Origin: Solirubrobacteraceae bacterium
GTDB lineage: Bacteria; Actinomycetota; Thermoleophilia; Solirubrobacterales; Solirubrobacteraceae
DNA length: 64,000 nucleotides
Assembly: GCA_030447785.1 (NCBI GenBank)
Contig: JAUJOF010000006.1
Location: 78,501-142,500, forward strand
Direction of reading: 5' to 3'
The translations under genes and the position numbers were made by a program. The notes under the pieces were generated by a model. The model saw only the letters and a list, made by a program, of their open reading frames with translations, was not told the origin of the DNA and made no database searches. Positions 17,842-24,787 of this stretch are shown here, piece by piece; the first letter of the stretch is position 1, and the number at the start of each line of letters is the position of its first letter.

Positions 17842-18255
17842 GTGAAGCGCACCCTGTCCGCCCTCCTGCTGATCGTGGTCGTCGCGGCCGGGGTGGTCGC
17901 GGGACTGGCCTTCTTCACCGCCCGCGACCAGTCGACCGTGGCGACCCCGCAGGCCGGGCCCGGCCGCCCGGCCGGCGAGCTGCCGACGGGCGTGGAGCAG
18001 CCCGCGCCTGGCAACGTGCTGCTGGTGGCCTCCGATCCGGCCGAGCTCGAGGCGCTGCGCGACCTGGGCGACCGCGTGGCCGGGGAGCCCACCGAGGCGC
18101 TGCGGGCCGCGGGTCAGGCCGTGCTGGTCGAGGAGGCCACCGGCGTGGAGGGAGTGCGGGCCTTCGCGGCCGGGCGCACCGTGAGGGCCTCCGGCGCCGA
18201 TGACCCGGCGCTGCGCGAGTTCGTCGAGGCGTGGCTCGGGCGCGTGGAGGGCTGA
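17842..18255 (+). CDS. single-pass membrane-anchored hypothetical protein
   Basis: 137 residues from a GTG giving VKRTLSALLLIVVVAAGVVA, an N-terminal anchor or uncleaved signal, then a Pro/Gly linker. A small alpha/beta domain follows (NVLLVASDPAELEALRDLGD, AVLVEEATGVEGVRAFAAGR). No family recognised. Its TGA stop is in the same frame as the following nadE and is separated from nadE's likely start by a single codon, so the two are cotranscribed and probably translationally coupled. Confidence 0.6.
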   Translation: MKRTLSALLLIVVVAAGVVAGLAFFTARDQSTVATPQAGPGRPAGELPTGVEQPAPGNVLLVASDPAELEALRDLGDRVAGEPTEALRAAGQAVLVEEATGVEGVRAFAAGRTVRASGADDPALREFVEAWLGRVEG

Positions 18256-18258
18256 GCC

Positions 18259-19992
18259 CTGGTCCGCCCGCTGCGACTGGCCCTCGCCCAGATGAACGCC
18301 GTCGTGGGCGACGTGTCCGGCAACGAGGCCCGCATCGCCGAGCTCATCACCCGCGCGCGGGAGGTGGGCGCCCAGGTCGTGTGCTTCCCCGAGCTGGCGG
18401 TGACCGGCTATCCGCCCGAGGACCTGCTGCTCAAGGAGCACTTCCTGGCCGACGCGCGAGCGGCCGTCGATCGCCTCGCCGCCGGCACCGAGGGGATCGT
18501 GGCGCTGGTGGGCTTTCCCGAGCGCGCCACCGACGTTTACAACGCCGCGGCCGTGCTCGCCGACGGTCGCGTGGCCGGGGTGTACCGCAAGCAGTCGCTG
18601 CCCAACTACGGCGTCTTCGACGAGGTGCGCTACTTCCAGGCCGGCACCCGCCCCGCGGTGATCGAGGTCGACGGGGTGACCGTCGGTCTGACCATCTGCG
18701 AGGACATCTGGCAGCCGGGTCCGCCGATGACCGAGGAGACGCTCGCGGGGGCCACCGTGGTCGTCAACCTCTCGGCCTCGCCCTTCCAGGCCGGCAAGGC
18801 GCTCGAGCGCGAGCACATGATCGCCCAGCGCGCCAGGGACAACGTGGCCTGCCTGGCCTTCTGCGGGTTGGTGGGAGGCCAGGACGAACTGGTCTTCGAC
18901 GGCCACTCGGTGGTCTTCGACCACGAGGGACGAGTGGTGGCTCGTGCCGCCCAGTTCGCCGAGGACCTGCTCGTGGCCACGCTCGATCCCACCGCCGCGC
19001 GCGCCGCCCGCCTGCGCGACAGCCGCCGACGGCCGGCGGCACGCGGCGTCCAGCCGCAGGTCGACCACCTGGGCTCCTTCGCCGTGCTGGGCGACGGGCA
19101 CGCTCCCTCCCCTCGCCCCGCGGGGAAGGTCGCCGACCTGCTCGACGACGAGGCCGAGGTCTACGCCGCCCTGGTCACCGGCCTGCGCGACTACGTGCAC
19201 AAGAACGGCTTCGACCACGTGGTGCTGGGGGTGTCGGGCGGCATCGACTCGACGCTGGTCGCCCTGGTGGCCGTCGATGCCCTGGGCGCCGAGGGCGTCA
19301 CCTGCGTGATCATGCCCTCCCCCCACTCCTCGTCGGACACGCAGTCCGACGCGCGGGCGCTGGGCGCCAACCTCGGGGTGCAGGTGCTCGAGCTGCGCAT
19401 CGAGGAGCTCATGGACGGCTACGACGCGCTGCTGGCCGGCGTGTTCGCCGACGTGCAGCCCGACATCACGGAGGAGAACTTGCAGGCGCGCATCCGCGGC
19501 AACCTGCTGATGGCGCTGTCCAACAAGTTCGGCTGGCTCGTGGTCACCACCGCCAACAAGTCGGAGATCTCGGTCGGCTACTCGACCCTGTACGGCGACA
19601 GCGCCGGCGGCTATGCGGTGATCAAGGACGTTCCCAAGCAGCTCGTCTACCGCCTGGTCGACCAGCGCGCCAAGCGCGACCCCCAGTCGCCCGTCCCCGG
19701 GGAGATCGTCACCCGTCCGCCCTCCGCTGAGTTGCGCGCGGGCCAGCGCGACGAGGACTCGCTGCCGCCCTACGAGATCCTCGACGCCATCCTCGAGGGC
19801 TACGTCGAGGACGACCTGGGCCGCGAGCAGCTCGTGGCCCGGGGCCTGGACGCCGAGGTGGTCGACCGCGTGATCGGCCTCGTCGACGTGGCCGAGTACA
19901 AGCGCCGCCAGCAGCCACCGGGGCCGCGGGTGACCTCGAGAGCCTTCGGGCGCGACCGCCGCGTGCCGATCACCAACCGCTACGGCGGCTGA
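18259..19992 (+). CDS. nadE: glutamine-dependent NAD+ synthetase
   Basis: About 577 residues. The N-terminal nitrilase (glutaminase) domain has Glu in CFPELAVTGYPPEDLL, Lys in YRKQSLPNYGVF and Cys in LTICEDIWQPG. The C-terminal synthetase domain has the PP-loop GVSGGIDSTLVA and the NKSEISVGYSTLYGD block. It amidates nicotinic acid adenine dinucleotide in the last step of NAD synthesis. The conserved start LRLALAQMNAVVGD precedes the first ATG (18292). The only usable start is CTG at 18259, with GGAGGG seven bases upstream, so a CTG start is proposed. Confidence 0.93.
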   Translation: MVRPLRLALAQMNAVVGDVSGNEARIAELITRAREVGAQVVCFPELAVTGYPPEDLLLKEHFLADARAAVDRLAAGTEGIVALVGFPERATDVYNAAAVLADGRVAGVYRKQSLPNYGVFDEVRYFQAGTRPAVIEVDGVTVGLTICEDIWQPGPPMTEETLAGATVVVNLSASPFQAGKALEREHMIAQRARDNVACLAFCGLVGGQDELVFDGHSVVFDHEGRVVARAAQFAEDLLVATLDPTAARAARLRDSRRRPAARGVQPQVDHLGSFAVLGDGHAPSPRPAGKVADLLDDEAEVYAALVTGLRDYVHKNGFDHVVLGVSGGIDSTLVALVAVDALGAEGVTCVIMPSPHSSSDTQSDARALGANLGVQVLELRIEELMDGYDALLAGVFADVQPDITEENLQARIRGNLLMALSNKFGWLVVTTANKSEISVGYSTLYGDSAGGYAVIKDVPKQLVYRLVDQRAKRDPQSPVPGEIVTRPPSAELRAGQRDEDSLPPYEILDAILEGYVEDDLGREQLVARGLDAEVVDRVIGLVDVAEYKRRQQPPGPRVTSRAFGRDRRVPITNRYGG

Positions 19993-20375
19993 GGCCGATC
20001 AGGCGCCGGCCCCCGGCGCACCGCGACCGTCATCCGCACCGTCGCGCACAGGCGGCCGGCGTCGTCCGTGAGCTCCACATTCCACACCCACGTGGTGCGC
20101 CCGCGATGCAGGCGGCGGGCATGGGCGTGCACCGTCCCCTCGCTGATCGGGCGCAGGAAGGCCGTGCTGGTGCCCAGGCCGACCGCCGTGACGTCCTGGT
20201 CTGCGAGCGCGGTCTGCGTGGCCGCGGTGGCCAGCGACTCGGCCACGGCGGCGTACAGACCGCCGTGGACGAGGCCCATGGGCTGCTTGACCGTTTCGCG
20301 CACGGGCACGCGGGCGAGGACCTGCTCGTCGGAGCTGTCGAGGATCTCCAGGCCGAGGAGGTCCTCGAAGGTCAC
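19980..20375 (-). CDS. PaaI-family hotdog thioesterase
   Basis: 131 residues. The hotdog signature KQPMGLVHGGLYAAVAESLA carries the H-G-G pattern. It is followed by the helix and strand STAFLRPISEGTVHAHARRL and the last strand WNVELTDDAGRLCATVRMTV. Members hydrolyse aromatic or acyl-CoA thioesters. Its 3' end overlaps nadE by 13 bases in convergent orientation. Confidence 0.85.
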   Translation of the reverse strand: MTFEDLLGLEILDSSDEQVLARVPVRETVKQPMGLVHGGLYAAVAESLATAATQTALADQDVTAVGLGTSTAFLRPISEGTVHAHARRLHRGRTTWVWNVELTDDAGRLCATVRMTVAVRRGPAPDRPQPP

Positions 20376-20454
20376 GGCGATGGGATATCAGATGGTCGGC
20401 GCGGCGGGGACCTTCGTCACACCGTCGCCACCACGCGGTAGGGTCTCCGCCTCG

Positions 20455-21483
20455 ATGGCGAGCCTCGATCAGCTTCCGGCCGATCAGCGGGCGGTCCTGC
20501 AACTGCTGCTCAAGCAGGGGCGCACCTACGAGGGCCTCTCGTCGGTCCTGCGTGTCGACCCCGACGGGGTACGCGAGCGCGCCCACGCGGCCCTGGGCGC
20601 CCTGGGGCCCCAGGCGGCGGCCCTGAGCCCCGACCGCCAGGAGGAGCTGTCGGACTACCTGCTGGGCCAGCAGCCCGCCGCCGAGCAGGCGCGCACCCGC
20701 GACTTCCTGGCCGGCTCGGCCGCGGGGCGCGGGTGGGCGCGGGTGGTCGCCGACGGGCTGCGCCCGCTCAGCGGCGACCGCCTGCCCGAGATCCCCGAGG
20801 AGGGCGAGCGCGAGGACGGCGGGCGGCCCGACGACGCGATCGCCGCCGCCGCGGCGGCGCAGCCCACGCGCGAGGAGCGACGCACCCACAGCGCGGAGGG
20901 CGGTCGCGAGTCCGGGGACGAGCGCGACGAGGCACAGCGCTCGTCGCGCCTGGGGGGGATCCTCCTGCTGGCCGGCCTGGGCATCGCCCTGGCCGTGGTC
21001 GTGGTGCTGCTGATCACCGGCGGCGACGGCGGCGACGACGATCAGCAGCGCCAGACCATGCCCCAGCAGCAGGCGGAGGTCATCGCCCAGCCCGCCCTCT
21101 GTCCGCCCGAGGGCTCCGACAGCGAGGCGCTGGGCGCCGCCCAGCTCATCCGCCAGCAGAACCAGGTCGTACTGAAGGTGGCCGCCCAGGACCTGGAGCC
21201 CATCACCCAGGAGCGGGTGTACGCCATCTGGCTGACCAACGGTGAGGCCGAGGGCGCCCAGCTGCTGGGCTACCCCACGCAGCAGCCCACCGAGGAGCAG
21301 CCGCTGCTGGTCGGCCAGAAGGCGTTGCCCCCCCAGGCGCTGCAGTTCCAGCAGATCATCATCACCGCCGAGAGCGCGGAGGGGACCGCCCAGCAGCCCG
21401 GCGACATCGTGCTCCAGGCGCCCGTGATGGGCGACCCCCAGGGGCAGCCTCAGGGCTGCGGCGGGCAGCAGCCCGGCGGCTGA
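20455..21483 (+). CDS. membrane-anchored protein with sigma-region-4-like HTH and RskA-like C-terminal domain
   Basis: 342 residues. Residues ~1-45 (LPADQRAVLQLLLKQGRTYE, GLSSVLRVDPDGVRERAHAA) look like a sigma-70 region 4 helix-turn-helix. A charged linker follows, then one transmembrane helix (ILLLAGLGIALAVVVVLLIT). The extracytoplasmic domain has VYAIWLTNGEAEGAQLLGY, similar to the anti-sigma-K (RskA) C-terminal domain. The result is a DNA-binding-like head joined through the membrane to an anti-sigma-type sensor. Whether the head binds DNA or RNA polymerase is unknown. It stands alone. Confidence 0.65.
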   Translation: MASLDQLPADQRAVLQLLLKQGRTYEGLSSVLRVDPDGVRERAHAALGALGPQAAALSPDRQEELSDYLLGQQPAAEQARTRDFLAGSAAGRGWARVVADGLRPLSGDRLPEIPEEGEREDGGRPDDAIAAAAAAQPTREERRTHSAEGGRESGDERDEAQRSSRLGGILLLAGLGIALAVVVVLLITGGDGGDDDQQRQTMPQQQAEVIAQPALCPPEGSDSEALGAAQLIRQQNQVVLKVAAQDLEPITQERVYAIWLTNGEAEGAQLLGYPTQQPTEEQPLLVGQKALPPQALQFQQIIITAESAEGTAQQPGDIVLQAPVMGDPQGQPQGCGGQQPGG

Positions 21484-21515
21484 GCCGGCGGCCCGCGCCA
21501 GGACACATCCTCCTC

Positions 21516-21947
21516 CTAGACCAGCGCGGCCAGCCCGTCGAGCGCCTCGTCGAGCTGGCGCTTCGAGGCGCCGCGCAGCAGGAAGCCGCCCAGGCTGGAG
21601 ATCCCCCGCAGGCGCTGGCTGACGCTCAGCGTGACCTCGCTGCCCTGGGGGTGTGGGCCCACGCGCGCCTCCCACTCGGCGGCGCGCAGGAAGCGCTCGA
21701 ACGGCGTGCCCTCCACGACCTGCGCCCAGCGCAGCGCCGCACCCTCCTCCCGGGCCACCACTCGGTGGTCGGCGCGCACGGTGCGTCCCTTGGCGGTGGT
21801 GAACACCTGCGTGAAGGCCCCGGGATCCACGCCTTCCACCCGCGTGACCTTGGGCCACCAGCGCGGCAGGTGGTGGGGATCGCCCACCACCCGCCAGACC
21901 TCGTGGGGAGCGGCCTCCAGCGTGCGCGTGCGCCGCGTGGTGGGCAG
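21516..21947 (-). CDS. SRPBCC (START-like) family protein
   Basis: The beta-grip lipid-binding-like fold is indicated by TLEAAPHEVWRVVGDPHHLP, RWWPKVTRVEGVD and the C-terminal helix RQLDEALDGLAALV. The domain begins before any ATG, GTG or TTG: the codons after the upstream apt stop are TCG CTG, and CTG at 21945-21947 gives LPTTRRTRTLEAAP, the expected N-terminus. A GTG start at 21890 would remove the first strand and helix. Length from CTG is 143 residues. Ligand unknown. Confidence 0.65.
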   Translation of the reverse strand: MPTTRRTRTLEAAPHEVWRVVGDPHHLPRWWPKVTRVEGVDPGAFTQVFTTAKGRTVRADHRVVAREEGAALRWAQVVEGTPFERFLRAAEWEARVGPHPQGSEVTLSVSQRLRGISSLGGFLLRGASKRQLDEALDGLAALV

Positions 21948-21950
21948 CGA

Positions 21951-22499
21951 TCAGCCCGCCTCGTAGCCCAGCAGCGCGCGCACGTCGAACCCCTCGAGCT
22001 TCGCGCGCCCCTCGAGGAACTCGAGCTCGATGAGGAAGCCGCAGCCCGCCACCGTGCCGCCCAGCTGCTCGACCAGGTCGCACAGCGCCTTGGCCGTGCC
22101 GCCCGTGGCCAGCAGATCGTCGTGCACGAGCACGCGTGCCCCGTGGGCCACCGCGTCGGAGTGCAGCTCCAGCGCGTCGGTCCCGTACTCGAGCAGGTAC
22201 TCCGCGCGTACCGTGGTGTAGGGCAGCTTGCCCGGCTTGCGCGCCAGCACGAAGCCACAACCGGCGCCCAGCGCGATCGCCGGCCCCAGCAGGAAGCCCC
22301 GCGCCTCCGCGCCGATGATCACCTCGGCGCCCACCTCGCGCGCATAGTCGGCCAGCGCCGAGACCGAGGCCTGCAAAGCCTCGGGCGAGGACAACACCGG
22401 CGTGATGTCCTTGAAACCCACGCCCTCCTTGGGGAAGTCGGGGATCTCGCGGATGTAGGAGCGCAGCTCCACGCCGCCGAAGGCGCCCGGCGCGCTCAC
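21951..22499 (-). CDS. apt: adenine phosphoribosyltransferase
   Basis: 182 residues from the GTG at 22497-22499, which overlaps the stop of the upstream MerR gene (GTGA); a second GTG at 22470-22472 would give 173. The conserved IREIPDFPKEGVGFKDITP start, GFVLARKPGKLPY and the PRPP-binding loop RVLVHDDLLATGGTA are all present. It salvages adenine to AMP. The co-directional order RsiG, FHA, MerR, Apt suggests one transcript. Confidence 0.9.
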   Translation of the reverse strand: MSAPGAFGGVELRSYIREIPDFPKEGVGFKDITPVLSSPEALQASVSALADYAREVGAEVIIGAEARGFLLGPAIALGAGCGFVLARKPGKLPYTTVRAEYLLEYGTDALELHSDAVAHGARVLVHDDLLATGGTAKALCDLVEQLGGTVAGCGFLIELEFLEGRAKLEGFDVRALLGYEAG

Positions 22500-23239
22500 C
22501 CGGTGATCTTGCGCAGATCGCGGATAAGCAGCAGGTGCTTGAGGTGGGAGGCCACCGCGGTGAGGTTCTCCAGCGCGTCCAGAGCCTCCTTGCGCCGGTC
22601 GGGGTTGCGCGAGCGCAGCGCGGGGGCGAGGATCGTCTGCAGCAGCTGGGCCTCGCGGTCGGCGGAGGTGCGAAAGACGCGCAGGTTGCGCCCACCCACC
22701 CCGTAGCGCGCCAGCTCGGTGACCGCGCGCACGATCTCGCGGTCGGTCTCGTCGTACCAGCGCGTGCCCTCGCGCGCCTCGCCGCGCACGATCCCGTACT
22801 CCTCCAGCTCGCGCACCAGGCCCGGGTCGGCCCGCGTCTCCTCGAGCACGTCCTCCAACGAATGGAGCGTGCCGCGATGGCGCACGCTCATGTCGCGCCG
22901 TCGCGCACCGCCCGGCGACGGCGGGGGCGCGGGCACCTCGGCGTCGACGCGCCGCCCGACCGCCAGCTCCTGGCGGATGACGCGCAGGGGCAGGAACTCG
23001 TCGCGCTGCAGGCGCAGGATGGTGCGCAGGCGCCCCACGTCGCCGGACGAGTACAGCCGGTAGCCGCCGGGGGTGCGCCGCGGTGCCAGCAGCTTCTGGT
23101 CCTCCAGATAGCGGATCTTGGAGATCGAGATGTCGGGGAACTCGGGCGCCAGCGCCTTGCAGACGGCACCGATGGTCATCGCCTTGCCGGGGGGCGCGTC
23201 GTCGGGCTCGAGCTGTGCGAGATCGGTCTCGGAGGCCAT
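22496..23239 (-). CDS. MerR-family regulator, FtsR-like
   Basis: 247 residues. The winged-helix MerR head includes MTIGAVCKALAPEFPDISIS, KIRYLEDQKLLAPRRTPGGY and RLYSSGDVGRL. The remainder is a long helical region, unlike metal-sensing MerR proteins. Size and position next to a GarA-like FHA gene match the mycobacterial/corynebacterial FtsR locus (Rv1828, activator of ftsZ). The assignment rests on synteny and size, not on a binding site seen here. It overlaps the FHA gene by one base. Confidence 0.75.
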   Translation of the reverse strand: MASETDLAQLEPDDAPPGKAMTIGAVCKALAPEFPDISISKIRYLEDQKLLAPRRTPGGYRLYSSGDVGRLRTILRLQRDEFLPLRVIRQELAVGRRVDAEVPAPPPSPGGARRRDMSVRHRGTLHSLEDVLEETRADPGLVRELEEYGIVRGEAREGTRWYDETDREIVRAVTELARYGVGGRNLRVFRTSADREAQLLQTILAPALRSRNPDRRKEALDALENLTAVASHLKHLLLIRDLRKITG

Positions 23240-23709
23240 CAGCGCTGGAGGAACGTGAGCTTGTACTTGCCGACCTGCAGCTCATCGCCGTCCTCGAGAC
23301 GGTGCGACTCGATGCGATGGCGGTTGACGTAGGTGCCGTTGAGCGAACCCAGGTCGTCCAGGAAGTAGGCGTCCTGGCGGGCGACCAGCAGCGCGTGGTC
23401 GCGCGAGACGGTCACGTCGTCCAGGAACACGTCGGAGTCGGGGCGCCGACCGATGGTCAGGCGCTCGCCGGCCAGCGGGAAGCTCTCCCCCACCCGGCCG
23501 CCGCCCGAGCGGATGACCAGCGCGGCGCCCTCCGAGGCCACGACCTCGTCGAGCTCGACCGGGATCAGCTCACCGGTCTCGCCCACCCGGTAGGTGGCGG
23601 TGGTGGAGTCCTTGGGAAGCTCTTCGCTGCCCATGTAGGCACCGCACTTCGAGCAGTAGTTGGCGCCCTCGGCGTTGACGAAGCCGCACTCGGGGCAGTG
23701 GCGGGCCAT
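23239..23709 (-). CDS. FHA-domain protein with N-terminal zinc ribbon, GarA-like
   Basis: 156 residues. The first 25 hold a zinc ribbon (CPECGF...CSKCG). After a linker containing STTATYR, comparable to the phosphothreonine region of GarA, comes an FHA domain: LTIGRRPDSDVFLDDVTVSR, then LGSLNGTYVNRHRI. GarA switches 2-oxoglutarate metabolism according to PknB/PknG phosphorylation. Neighbourhood (MerR/FtsR-like downstream) and size agree, but the N-terminal zinc ribbon is not in mycobacterial GarA. Confidence 0.8.
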   Translation of the reverse strand: MARHCPECGFVNAEGANYCSKCGAYMGSEELPKDSTTATYRVGETGELIPVELDEVVASEGAALVIRSGGGRVGESFPLAGERLTIGRRPDSDVFLDDVTVSRDHALLVARQDAYFLDDLGSLNGTYVNRHRIESHRLEDGDELQVGKYKLTFLQR

Positions 23710-23727
23710 CCTCCTGCGGGCCTTCGC

Positions 23728-23988
23728 TCACTCGTCGCGGGCGTCCGGATCGCCCGCGCGGCCGCTCAGGATGTCGGTCAGGCGCTCGACGTCGGCGCCC
23801 GAGATCACGTCCTCACCGGTCTCGTGCTTCTTGCGCAGGCGGTTGACCAGCTCCGCGCGCAGGATGTCGATCTTGCCGTGCAGGATGCGTCGACGGTAGG
23901 AGACCTCGACCTCCTCGTCGGTGAGCTGCTGGATGAGGTCCTTCAGCTCCTGGTCGGAGAGGGACCCGAGGTCGGGAAAGGTGTCCAT
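23728..23988 (-). CDS. rsiG: RsiG-like c-di-GMP-dependent anti-sigma factor
   Basis: 86 residues with GGAG 9 bases before the ATG. Almost entirely helical: LSDQELKDLIQQLTDEEVEV, then SYRRRILHGKIDILRAELVN. The c-di-GMP motif of RsiG, E-x3-S-x2-R-x3-Q-x3-D, is present as E-x3-S-x2-R-x3-H-x3-D, with His in place of Gln. In Streptomyces, RsiG with c-di-GMP holds the sporulation sigma factor WhiG. Early-branching actinomycetes such as Rubrobacter have a single-motif homodimeric form, which this size suits. No whiG gene lies in the window. Confidence 0.7.
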   Translation of the reverse strand: MDTFPDLGSLSDQELKDLIQQLTDEEVEVSYRRRILHGKIDILRAELVNRLRKKHETGEDVISGADVERLTDILSGRAGDPDARDE

Positions 23989-24043
23989 CAAAGGCGTCTC
24001 CTGGGAGCGGGGGGCGCGACCATACTCCACCCGCGCCGCAGCT

Positions 24044-24787
24044 TCAACCTGAGCTTGAGGCTTTGCGCGCGCGCAGTTGCCGGGCGCCTCCGCGCACGTA
24101 CAGGGCGGCGGCCGTCCACGACAGCGCGAGTCCCAGGTACAGGCAGATCTCGCCCAGCGTCAGCAGCCCCACCAGCGCGCTGAAGATGGCGGCCATGGTG
24201 GGCCACACGGCCAGCCGGCCGAACCAGTTGATCTTGATGTGCAGTCCGTGGCGCAGCCAGAAGCGCGCGCCCGCCAGCATGAGCAGTTCACGGGCCATCA
24301 GGGCCGCGATGGCCCAGCGGGGCAGCAGCTCGAAGTTCCAGCACACCACGAAGCCCGCCACGACCAGCAGGCGGTCGACCAGCGGGTCCAGCAGGGCGCC
24401 CAGGCGGCTGTACTGGCCGGTCAGGCGCGCGGCGATGCCGTCGAGATAGTCGCTCCAGGCGATGACCGCGAAGACGCCGGCGGGCGCCGCACCCACCCCT
24501 TCGTCGGCCGAGAAGGCCAGCCCGAGGAAGAGCGGGATGAGGGCCAGACGCACGAACCCGATCGCGTTGGGCAGCGTCCACGGGTTCCAGGGCTGGCCGG
24601 CGAGCGTCTGGGGCGGTGGGGGGCCTGAGCGGTCCAGCCCCGCCAGCCGGCGAAAGGTCAGCCGCGCGCGCTCGGCGCGCTCCTCCACCCGCTCGCGCGC
24701 GGTGGGGCGCCCGGAGGCGCCGGCGGGGCGCTCGGCGCGCAGGCCCGCGCGCTCGGCGTCGCGGCCCTTTAGGGAAGCGCGTCCCAT
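24044..24787 (-). CDS. pgsA: CDP-alcohol phosphatidyltransferase, PgsA-like
   Basis: 247 residues. The catalytic motif D-G-x2-A-R-x8-G-x3-D-x3-D is complete (DGIAARLTGQYSRLGALLDP then LVD). About five transmembrane helices surround it. WNPWTLPNAIGFVRLALIPL is the usual first helix of phosphatidylglycerophosphate synthases. A charged ~60-residue cytoplasmic leader precedes it. Related enzymes make phosphatidylinositol phosphate or cardiolipin, so the acceptor alcohol is not certain. The start overlaps the 3' end of proS by about 19 bases. Confidence 0.8.
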   Translation of the reverse strand: MGRASLKGRDAERAGLRAERPAGASGRPTARERVEERAERARLTFRRLAGLDRSGPPPPQTLAGQPWNPWTLPNAIGFVRLALIPLFLGLAFSADEGVGAAPAGVFAVIAWSDYLDGIAARLTGQYSRLGALLDPLVDRLLVVAGFVVCWNFELLPRWAIAALMARELLMLAGARFWLRHGLHIKINWFGRLAVWPTMAAIFSALVGLLTLGEICLYLGLALSWTAAALYVRGGARQLRARKASSSG

